64,000 bases of DNA from Bactrocera neohumeralis (lineage: Eukaryota > Arthropoda > Insecta > Diptera > Tephritidae), in contig NC_065920.1 of NCBI RefSeq assembly GCF_024586455.1, positions 48,009,824-48,073,823 on the forward strand, read 5' to 3'. The notes beneath the pieces are model-generated. The model ran no database searches and had not been told where the DNA came from. It worked only from the letters and a program-made list of their open reading frames with translations. The translations under genes and the position numbers were made by a program. Position 1 is the stretch's first letter. Every line of letters begins with the position of its first letter. Below, one piece after another: positions 23,801-35,800 of the stretch.

Positions 23801-26800
23801 AATTTCGGTTAGTTTGGTTCAAATTGGTAAATTTTGTAAGAATTGAAATTTATATAATGCAAACTGTGTTCTTCGTAAGGGTAATGTGCCCAAATATAAC
23901 GTGAAAATTTTACAGGGTTTTAAAAATAATTTGATTAATATGACAAAAATACAAAATTTTGTTTTCCAACTCATATATATATATATATATTCGTACTTCT
24001 GGAGCGTGTTGCCATTTTTTTCAACTGCATCATTAGCGAATCATTTTCATCCTCGTAGCGGGCAACCTTTTTCCTCAAATTTTCAGCCTGCAATTGTACA
24101 ATTAGGACAAATAATTAGTATTACATTAACAGAGTTTAATTCAATCGTGCAATTATTTTTAAATTAAAAGGTTGAAATTTCGATTATATAATTAAAAAAA
24201 AATAGAATGAGCAATCTGCTCCTGCGACCCATACAAATCTCCCTGTAAGGATGTAATCATTTCAGTCATGCTGCAAAATACGCTTATCAGTGCGATTTTT
24301 TGCGGGATGCCTGAAGTTCAGTTATGTGCCACACCATGTGCCTCAGCGTAGTTTAGTTTTCATACCAAAGGTAGGTAAATCACCCAATCTACTCTTAGGA
24401 ATTTAGGGATATAAGCTTAAATTCTTTCCTGCTGAAAACGTTAAAGAAAACTTTAGGCGTGTATGTATATCAGGGCCACAGCGCCTCTTAGAAACTTGTC
24501 CAAAGCGCAACGCATCCGCATACAGAAAAAAACTTCAGTAGAGACTACAATCCATACACCAATATTCAATATCGAAAGGTATCTTGAATACAGGATTACG
24601 TTCTTGGACAACATTTTACAGAATTTATTCTATTCAGCTGTACTATATAACGTTGGATTCAAAACCCTCTTGATCTCTAGAAGCATAAGAGCAGAATAGA
24701 ATGAAGATAGAATGACCAAGGAAGTCTGTGTAGGCACTATCTTATGCCTTCGCTATCTCCGTTTCTATGGAATAAGACGAATAAACTGTTAAGGTACTTA
24801 AAGAACTTAGACGGCAAAACCCAGTCCAAAATTAGGCATTGCGTACGGGTCTGGGACTCAGTTCGTAGAAAACTTATCTGCTGTGCTTAAACGAAAATAT
24901 AAAATCCCTCCATGGAGGTTCCCTTCGATAAATAGGATACAACTATATCTGTTGGATCGCACTAAATTCCTTGGAATGGAAACATTTACATGGTCAGCCA
25001 ACAGCAATGAATGTTATAACCTTCTTTCGCAAATCGGCAAGAAGTGTCTTGGGAAGAAGGGCAGCAGTGGAGAGTGTCGACAGGAACAAGCGATTTCACT
25101 TCTACGGAGGCTGCCAAGCTACAAAGGCATGATATATTAGAAGAGACTGCCAAAAGTGACAGAGCTATGCATTCTCTAAGTTAAAATTCCATGGAATGTT
25201 CTATCGGAATGCAAGACTGCAAAAGTTTTGTGTAAAACAGTAGATCGAAAACACACGAAGAGAAGAGAGTGTGAGTACATGATTGGAATACTCACTGGTC
25301 ACAGTCAGGTGGCAATTCATGCGTACAGGATGAAGCTAATAGATAGAGATGACTGCAGGAAATATCAAGAGTAGGTGAACAAAGAAATAATAAAGCATCT
25401 TTTGTGCATTTTTCTCACATTGGCAACGTTACGCTTCAATTGGGAGCACCACGGTATGAGACACTGGAAGAGGTGGGATGATAGTGGGGCCTGAGCACCT
25501 ATTCGTTTCAAGCTCTGACATCTTGACTACTTTTTATGAACTACCTAACGGCACTCCATCTGGCATTGCTAAGGATCGATGTATGGCGCACGAGACTACC
25601 ATCATCTCCTTCTTTACGGGCGTAGACACCGCTTACGCGATTATAGCCGAGTTAACAACAGCACGTCAGTCGTTTCTTCTTTGGAAATGCCAAGCGAAGG
25701 CAGGTCCCTTTCCACCTGGTCTTTCCATCGGAGTGGAGGTCTTCCTCTTCCTCTGCTTCCCTCGGCGGGTATTTCGTCGAATACTTTCAGAGCTAGAGTG
25801 TTTTCGTCCATACGTACGACATGACCTAGCCAGCGCAGCCGCTGTCTCTTGATTCGCTGAACTACGTCATTGTAGTCGTATGACTCATACAGCTCATTGT
25901 TCCATCAAATGCGACATTCGCCGTGGCCAATGCGCAAAGAATCATAAATCTTTCGCAGAACCTTTCTCTCGAAAACTTCTAAGACCTACTCATCAGATGC
26001 TCTCATCGTCCATGCCTCTACACCATATAGCAGGACGGGAATAATGAGTGACTTTTAGACTTTGGTTTTTGTTCGTCGAGAGAGGACTTTACTTCTCAAT
26101 TCCCTACTCAGTCCAAAATAGCACCTGTTGGCAAGAGTTATTTGAATTTCCAGGCTGACATTGTTGTTGCTATTAATGCTGGTTCTAAGATAGACGAAAT
26201 TATCTACAACTTCGAAGTTATGACTGCCAAATTATTTTCTCCAACAGTAGATTGCAGAAGTCACACGAAAGGGAGTCGCCTTGTCTGAAACCTCGTTTGA
26301 TATCGAACGGCTCGGAGCTTTTTCTATTGCTCAACGTCAATTTACACAGCCGTATTAGTTTTGCGGGGATACCAAGTTCTGGCATCGTGACATAAAGGCA
26401 GCACCTTTTCGCGCTGTCAAAAGCAGCTTTGAAATCAATGAAGAGGTGGTGTGTGTCGATTCTCCTTTCACGGGTCTTTTCCAAGATTTGGCGCATGGTG
26501 AATATCTGGTCGGTTGTGGATTTTCCAGGCCTAAAGCTACATTGATAAGGTTCAATCAGTTTGTTGACGATGGCCTTTAATCTTTCATACAGTTCGGTCG
26601 ATAGAACTACCATCTACTCTTCTAGATAAAGTATCTAACCCAAGGATTGATGAAACTGAATTTTGTTATGAAATAAAATCAGCTGACAGTTCATATAGAG
26701 TGCTGCATTTATTTGACTCAGATCAAAAAAATTAGCAATATACCACGAAAGGATCTTAGAACCATGCTAGGACCGAAAGGCGATCCGATTTTTGATGGAC

Positions 26801-29800
26801 CTGGCTGAAGAAGATAAATATATCTAAATTATGTATTCTCTTACCCTTTTCAAAAATCATCTCCAGTTCTAACGTTCTTTTTCGACCCCTTTCTTAGCAA
26901 AAACAATTTAGGTATAATACACCGTCCCTTTTTAAAACATGTGTATCACAGTAACTTCATTTAATATTTCAGAAGGATATTTGAAGAAGAATAAACATTA
27001 TTCAATACCTGATTCTGTTTGCTGAGCGTTAGGGACATTGAAACGATTTCGTCATCTCACACAAATTCCTAGATTTGTCCTAAGCAAGGGAAGATGATAT
27101 AATTCTATCTAACTTAACTTTCTTTTGGTTGATTGTTCTAACCACATTTCGAATATCTTTTCTGGCTTATTTATAGCTAAGAATACTTAAGATGTATTAA
27201 ATCAGATTATCCTATTGAGTTCCCATGAAATTCCAATTAAACTCTGCTTCTATATGGAAGCCTCACGAGAAATAGATTTAGTAAAAACAATTATACACTG
27301 CCACAAACAATTTGTCAGTCCTAAAAATTACATAAAAACATTTTTTTTGAGGAATTGTTGAAAGATACCTGCACTAGCGCCCGACATGAGCGCTTGCGAC
27401 ATTGCAGTAGGAAAGAGTAGTGCAGATGTTGCTCTAGGCGCCACTGCGGCAAATACCATTGCAAATGGTGAACATTCACGGTCACAAAAAGATTTTTGGT
27501 TTTCTGCAGTAATTTGAGCATCAATCGAAAGTTTTCTACTCTCAGTCTCAGTGCTGACGTGAAATACTTCAATACGATCGGTTTCAGTGGAAGCATCGCA
27601 AATATTATTAACAGTTTCTGTGGAAACTTCTTGTGTTCCAGTGGTTTGTGTTTGTGTGTCAACCTCGACACTTTGCGTTTCGGCCATTTGTGTAAAGCTG
27701 TCACATGTCTCCACGAGCACTGCCGTGGCCTCATCGTTAGTAAGCAGTGGTTGTGTTTCAACGCTAACATCCGCATAAGACAGTCGACGCGTTTGTGTGC
27801 CACGCGGAAAACATAAAATTTCGGGAAGTTCCAAAGTTTGAGTACCAACGTTTATGCCAACGTTCGCATTCAATTTCACAAGCAACTTTTGACGCTTATC
27901 AACAATGGAGATTTTCTTAATAAATTCTAAGATATCATAAGAAACCTTACCTCTTCCTCGGCAAATTTCAGCTGGTCCTTCAAATCCGATTCACGTTCCA
28001 CAGAGTCTTGCAAGTCGCGCATTAATTGTAATGGTGGCTGTGGATTTGCGTCCGCCGATGTAGACTTGCCAATAATACCTAACATAGGCGTCTTTCTTTT
28101 GCCCGGATTGCGTAGCTCGTCAGCTTCAACCTAATATGAAAATAGCCATATTGAGAAATTCAAATATAAATCGGTTTTTCCAAACGCTTACTTGTAATTT
28201 ACGTGTTAGTTCGTTTGCAAAACGCAGCTCTTCCTCCAGTTTATTGACCTTGGTCAATAAATCTGTATTGTAGTTGTTTTGTTTCTCCTGTTCCATTATC
28301 TCAACCTTACGTTCGTATTTCTTAAGTTTGAAATTGAGTATTCGGCAATTTTTTGTCATCTTCTCCAGCTCCTTTTGCAGATTTGTTTTCGCCTTCACCT
28401 CATCATCGCGATAGGTGTCTTGCAGCTCATCCATTTCGGCCTGCAAATTGATAATCTCCTTCTTTGCATCCTGATTCTCCTCCATCAGCTCTTCGCACAA
28501 CTGCTCGGCCGCCTGTAGTTTACGTTTTAACTCATACTCGCCACCTTTCGGATTGTTTTCGATCTCTTTCATGCGTATATTTAGCTTACGTTTTTCATCG
28601 TTTACTTTTTCCAATTGGTCTTTCATCTCGTTTACTTTTTGCTGCAACGCTAAAGCCTCAGAGGCTGCGGTCCGATTCGATGCGGTGTCCATTGAGGCGA
28701 GCCGACGCAACAAAATATCACTTTTTTCGCGTTCGGCGCGCTCTGCACGTAATTTCATCGCTTCGTAGTCGGTGCGCAACCGTTTCAGCTCATCATGCAG
28801 CTCTCTATCGTTCGGACCCACCAAAGTGGTTTCTGTCGTTTCCGTCGTAAGGGAACTATTATCGTGCGTTTGTCTTTTATGCGCATACTTGGTATCTTTA
28901 ATTTTCAGCATGAATTCCACATCTTCGGCAGATTTCAACCGTCTTGCTTCTTCCTTTTGTTGCCTTGAGGCGGTCGTTGTGGAAGTGCTTGTAGACGACT
29001 TAGCTGTTGAACTTGTGGAATTTGTACGCGCGCCATTTGTTGTCGACGACGCTGTACTCACTGCTTTCGGTGTGATACCGGCGCTTGTCGTGGAAGTTGT
29101 TGTTGAAGTGGAGGAAGTTGCGGATGTTGTGCTGGAGGTTGTAACCTTCTTCGGGGGCAGCGAATTGCGTTTGGTGGCAGCTTCGGCCATGGATGTGGTG
29201 GATTTGCTGCGCTCTGGTCGATCAGGTGGCGCTTTACTCTCAGTATCGCTGGATGAATTGTTATCACTACTTTAGTAACGAAATTTTTTTTTTGGGGGGA
29301 AAGACAAACAAAAAGCGTGGACAAAACCAAACATGAAGCACTAGCACATTCAATATCTACACAGCAGCGGCAAATGCACACATTGTTATTAGTTAACTTA
29401 CTCATCGCTCTTCTTGGGTATGGAACGTTCTCGACTGGATTCTCGGGAGTTTTGGCGCTGTTTCTTCAACAAATTCATTTTACGTACCCGTTCGGCGAGG
29501 CTGTCTGTGGAAAGGATAATTAGATCCTCCGGAATACTAGAACGCGAAGGTGATGATGTAGAAGATGAGGATGCTGTCTTTGATGTGGAATCCTCTACCT
29601 ATATATCAACCATATTTATTAAAAATATATGTATAGAACAATCTTAATATTCTGAAGGAAAAAATTTGGTAACATTGAGATATTGGAGAAAACTAAACGC
29701 AGCTCTATAGCTTATGACTACCTTTCATTTACACATATTTTTGTTGTTCAAAGATAGGATTATGATGCCACACCTAGCGATAATATATTCAAAGCTATTT

Positions 29801-32800
29801 ATGAAATTGAGGTTAGTCGAAACAGTTTACAGCTTCCTCGTGCGAATAGTGGTTCATTATTATCTTAATATGATCGTCATATCCCCATAGTAAATGAGTA
29901 AACAGTGACAAGGTGACCCAGAGTAAGAAAAGTATTTTTATGTTATGAAAGCTTAGTGTTTTATTTTTGAGTTGAGCTATTCGAACTACCAATTGCTTAA
30001 AAGAAGATCACTAGCATTTAACTTTGTTATGCAATGATAGGTGTTCAAACTGGGCACTTTCACATTAGCACTCATACGGTGAGGCTAAAGATTTTGGAGG
30101 ACTCAACTTGTCAAAGTTACAATGAGGAAGATCAGACGTAAATATCTCGGAACTTTCTATGCCTTAATAAATTTTTGCACCATCTAGACGTTTTCTCGAT
30201 TTGCGACTGTCACTTTTATTTAGGTAGAAGCTCTGGGCATTACAACGGACGGGGGCCTCGCGAGAAATCAGCCTATTTACCTAACCTGACGGGGTTTTCA
30301 CAAGTGTGGACGTTTTTAGCACCGATATGAGCATTGTCAAAGTCTCAGAAAAATCCCCAACTACAGACTAAATTAGTGTTATAAAGGAATTTTTTGAGAC
30401 TCTATTTCACCATCGAGAAGAACTTTAAGAGAGCATTAAGTTACCCGATGATGGCATAGCCTATATTTACCGAGCTCGATTCCCACAATGACTATGGGCT
30501 ACGCTGGCTCTAGAACTTATTGTCTAATATGGAGATATTGAGAAAACTTTTTGAAACATCCGCCAAGTGTCGTCTGGAGTATTTCTCCAAGCTTCAAGCG
30601 CAGTGCCTATTTCGAGAACTCAAATTTTTTTATAACTAGCAGATCATTTGTTTACCTCCTTTATATCCAGCGCCGTTGTATGCCGTCGTGGAGGTACCGG
30701 TAACTTCAATGTCACGTCCACATCGTTTTGCTGCGAACGACCACTGGGACGCGAGTTGGCCTTTGTCGTCTGTTCGTCCGCTTCGTCGATGTCCGGTGTG
30801 GAGGCCCATGATTGTGGACGCCGCTTTAGTTCTACATTAAAGTGAACAACTATTTAGTATAATAAGACCAACATATTGTTGTTGTATGCATTTAGCGTTC
30901 ATGTTACGATGTTAAACAAGTTTTTACGATACAATACGATGCGATGCGGTGCAGTGCGGTGCAATTGTATGCAGTCGAGTGCGTTGCCGTGCGGTGAGTC
31001 CACATTTACGGTATAATTACACGATTGCGAACGATGACGATGTTTGTTTTTAGTTTATATGATTTTTGTTATTGTTTTTTTTTTTGTATTTTTTTTTTTT
31101 GATTAGCCAAAGATATAGTACGTTTACGTTTACGAGCACGATTACGTTAAGATGTAATTGAAATTATGTTCATACAAATATTGTTGTTGGTATCCACAAA
31201 ATTACAGTAGAAACCAAATGTTGTTGTCCACATTCGGCAGCGACGAAAGTGTTTTCATAGTTTTTAGTGTGTTGAAATTGCCAACATACAAAAAATTGTT
31301 GTGAAATGTTCGAAAAATTTAATTTAATGAAAAAAGTACAATAAACAAATAATATTACGTTTTATGTAATCAAAAATGCAAATAAAGGGTGACCAAATAT
31401 CAATATCTGTAATCAATTTTAGGCACTGGAAGTTATAGCATTATCATAACAAGAAAAAACACCAGCGAAAAAGGAATTTAAAAAGAAAGTAACGGGTGAT
31501 CCAAGTAGAGATACTTTTTTCAATAGCCTTTTCTGACAGATCACGCGTGAGTTATGCCAAGCTGTCATGTTAGTTTTGTTCAGTATTGTTTGGTATTTCA
31601 TTGTAGAAAGACTTGCACTTAAATAACGTTTACAAATCGCTCAGCTTCATTACGAAAATTCACGTTTTGTAAAGAATATAATGGGTTGTCAAGAAAGTCG
31701 TGCGGTATTTTTATTGATTTTTTTTTATTAAAATTGAAATGAATTTTTGATAACTCATGCCCAGCTCTTGACCGATGCTACGGCTGCTACTATGCCGGTC
31801 TCTTTCGACCAATTCAGCGATTTTATCGCAATTTTCGACGACAGGCCTTCCGGAGCGTGGCGCACCTTCTACCACCTCTACACCAGAACGAAAACGTTGA
31901 AACCATCGTTGTGCGGTGGAAATGGAAACTGTATCGGGTCCATAAACTGCACAAATTTTATTGGCGGCTTGAGATGCATTTTTGCCTTTATCGTAGTAGT
32001 ACTGTAAAATATGCCGTATTTTCTCTTTATTTTGCTCCATGTTTGTGACACTATAACTCACGAACGACTTAAAAGAAACGACAATCAATCAAACACATGT
32101 TAGCGCATGAAATGAGCTTTCCAAAAAAGTATAGCATGACCCGATGCAACGAATAAAACTAGAACTACGCGCTTTCAGTGCCAACTAGCGAAAATACCGC
32201 AAGACTTTTTTGACAACCCATTATTTCGAGGACTTCGCTCAACTTATGGCCAACATAATCAGCCAACTGAGCATACTACACGCAAAACCATCACCCACCT
32301 TCAGATCCAGCATTTATTATGGGATAATATTCGCAACAAAAAATTAATATTTTTCAAAATTTATATTTTTTTATTCAAAGTAGGTTCCTTGTGCTTCGAT
32401 ACAGCGTTTAGCCCGGTCAATTAGCATTTCAAATGAGTGTTTAAGGTCATGTTTCGGAATGCTCTTGAGAATATCCGTATCGGTCGTCGCCTTTTGGATA
32501 GCTGAAATGTCCTGAAACCAGTGCCCTTTCATGGGCAAATGAAGTTTTCCAAATAGGTAAAAATCACAGGGTGCCAGATCAGGTGAGTAGGGTGAGTTAG
32601 ATTTAACTCCATATTAAATGGTTAATATGGAGTTTTTTGTCAAAAAATCAGTGACAAGCGTCGACCGATGACACGGCGCATTATCGTGCAACAAGCGCCA
32701 GGACCCTGCCTCACGATATTGTGGTCGAGCACGACGAATGCGTGACAAAAGACGCTTCATAACACCAAGGTAAAACACAGCATTAATCGTTTGGCCAGGT

Positions 32801-35800
32801 GGGACGAACTCTCGGTGTACAATATCCTCGGAATCGAAAAAACAAATCAGCATTGTCTTTATTTTTGACTTCTGAAGACGACCGACTTCTGATCGTCACA
32901 GAGGTTCTCACGACCTTCTTGGAATCGCTTAAACCACTCATGCACATTACTACGGGATAGGCACTGATCACCGTAAACTTACGACCGATGACCAACAGCT
33001 GCTGTCACTTTTTGATCGATAACATCGATTTTAGTTATCCAATTGTCTTAAAATTTTTACGAAATGTCAACAAGAGATCAAACTTTTTATTTCATATACC
33101 CACCAATAGGTGGCGCCACCAGAAACAGTTATATTTAAAAAGTTGTGTTTCTTTTGCGACAGACCTTGTATACCAAGACCGAGGAGGGTTTATTCGGTAT
33201 CGTTCACAGAAACTCGGACTGAGGTATGGAATGACTTGGCGCATATTACGACGACATCTTAACTCGAATCGTTCAAGCTACAGCTTGTGTAAAAACTGAA
33301 GCCGCTCGACAAACTGAACCTTCCCAAGCGACATTGACATTCTTGGAAAGTTCCAAAAAGATCCGACGTTTTTAAACAAAATTTCGAGACGAAGAGCAGT
33401 CTGAAGAGATTCAAGAGCTGTCATTTCATTCAGAAAAACCAACAGTCTGGTGTGCTTTTTGCCCGGTGGAATTATCGTTCCATATTTCTTCAAAAATGAT
33501 GCCGCTAAGATTTAACTGTCAAAGGCGACCGTTATTACGCCATGATAACCGACTATTTAGTGCCTGAAACTGAAGTTCGTTATCTCGGCGTCATTTGATT
33601 TCAACCAGTTACCAGTCAATATACTCGAACGAGTCATCGAGAATTGAACTCAACGGATGGACCATCTCAGACGTAACCGCGGCCATCATTTGAAAAAAAT
33701 TTTCAAAAAATAAATACCAAAGAATGTTCTTTTGAATAATAATGAACATTCCCCATTATATTTAAAGTTGCTGTGTTTTTTCCTTAAAAAGGTAGGGAAC
33801 CTCGAAATGGATCACGCCTTAGCAATATCATAAGTTTTTTGAAAAAGTGTTTGGCCAAATGTTATCAGCACTAGGGTTTCCACTTGAGACTCTTCCAGTC
33901 TTCGCGGCAATTTCAATTCATTGAATTAAATTTCGGAAGAAATAAATCAATTTAGTCACCCTTTTTTATATAGTATACATAAAGAAGCTTGGTTCTAAAC
34001 CAACATATAGTACTACTTATTATAAAATAATAATGTTAATGTTAATAATATGTTGTGAACTGATTTTAGACTGATATAGTTTAAGTAGTCAATACATAGC
34101 ATGTTCTTGAACTCAATTAAACGAAAATTTACATTTATAGCTTACAAGCTACTATTGGAAAATGTGCTTTCATACGGTTTGTAAAGTTCATCTAGAGCAG
34201 TGGTTTCCAAACTTATTTTGTCTACCGCCCACTTTGAGAATAAATATTTTTTTAGCGCCCCCATTTTTTCACCTATTTAAAAACCACTATAACTTCAAAT
34301 TAATTATTGTGACCTATATACTTATGTATATTAACGGAGAATTCAAAACGAAACTTTTACTATAACCAGCAACTTGAAACTTGCGCGCAGTAGGTAACAT
34401 AGAGCGGCGCTTAGTTCTCAAGTTAACTCTTACGGGCTCCACCTGCCAATAAGAATGATTGTTGAAACACAACTTTATAGTATTAAAACAGAGAATATTT
34501 TATTAAAAAATAAAACTAAAATAATCGATCAATATATAAAAACTAATGTGAAGGATGAATCTGATGATGTTTAATAAGTTTGTTAATATCAGGTTCCAAT
34601 ATACTTAAGAACAGTCGCAAGTCGCCACGTTCGGTAACAAGCAAACGATTTCTATTTTTAGTTAGCAGTGTTGTCACAGCACTAAATCCACATTCACACA
34701 AATATGACGAAGGGAATGCTATCAAGAATCGTTGAACGATTGACCACAATCCAGGGTACAATTGCGAGATCGGTTTTTGTAGCCAAAATTCTTGGTAACC
34801 ATTTTTGAACTTGATTTTTATTTCCTTGTTTGTTGTCAATTCTATAAGTTCTTCTTCCAACTGAGGTGACATTGCTGTGTTGACATTTGAAAACGGAACC
34901 AACACCCAGTCTGGTATTTCCAAGTTCAAAATGTCCTGGTATCGTTCGGTGAAGTCAATGTGGAGGTTTTCCAAATGTTGGCAGTAGGCAAACAATTCGT
35001 CGTTACTGCATGATACTGATAAATTCGGAAAATTGTGAAACTCACGTCTGCCCAGATTCTTTTTGTGTAGAAGCAGTTTGGCTGCGAAAGCAGCAACGAC
35101 GTTTTTTGTTTTAAATAAATTTAGTTTATCGCCTTGCAGTTGGAGATTCATGTCGTTGAATAATTTATACAGCTCTGTCATGTAAGCTATATCATTCTTT
35201 GATGTTATGAGCTTGTCTTGAAATTCTGTATCTTTAGTTTCCAAGAACTCTATAACAGAGTCAAACAGGTTGTAGAATCGAGTCAGACAATTGCCTCTTG
35301 ATAGCTAACGAACTTCAGTATGAAACAACAAACGATTGAAATCCTCACAGTATTGCCGTCTCTTCTTTTTTACTTCCAAAATTGTTTTGCTTTGAGAAAT
35401 ACGTTTAACTTCGCGAGTAGTGTAAAGGAGGCGTAAGTAATGCTCATCTATTGCGCCCAAAACCACAAATGAATATAAAATAAATATTACATTGTTTATA
35501 TAGGAATGCTTAAGCACAATTATTATATAGTAGTCCAAAAATATGAATTCTTATTTTTCCTAGAAATACATTTGTAAAAAAAGGATCTTTCTCCTTTTCG
35601 TATTACCTTATTTTTCCCAGAAATACATTTGTAAAAAATGATCTTTATCCTTATTTTATTTTCCCCAGAAATACATTTGATAAGATCCTTTTTTTTATTT
35701 TCCACATAAAAGATTTAAAGAGTTCTTTTCTTTCTGGGTCTCTTACCGCCCCCCTTGACACCTGTAGCGCCCACAAGGGGGCGTTATCGCCCACTTTGGG

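Larger units (their letters stand above)
31494..33818 (+). mobile_element. Tc1-like element split by two mariner insertions
   Basis: The outer ends are GGGTGATCCA and its inverse (GGATCACGCC). The remaining parts (31494-31680, 32222-32333, 33169-33818) line up with the uninterrupted copy at 41380. They encode a decayed transposase of the type reading LVQELKPLD...GGIIGPYFF...PPRS.DLTPLDFFLWG. Much of the C-terminal portion is missing here. Confidence 0.65.

Noticed and set aside
27496..27848. Other-frame and antisense reading frames of 106 and 175 codons over the Thr-Gln exon
   Set aside because: They overlap the in-phase MTCL frame and lack recognisable motifs; the chosen frame has periodic Thr-Gln motifs and matches exon 6 phase.
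27328..27915. The Thr-Gln exon as a normal internal exon using CAG/GTATCT
   Set aside because: Its phase would join exon 8 to give an immediate TGA, whereas exon 6 joins exon 8 directly in frame and restores conserved family sequence.
28464..29275. Plus-strand frames of 128 and 167 codons over MTCL exon 5
   Set aside because: They lie antisense to a strongly supported coding exon and mirror its Ser/Thr and Lys/Glu codon bias; no splice or protein-family support.
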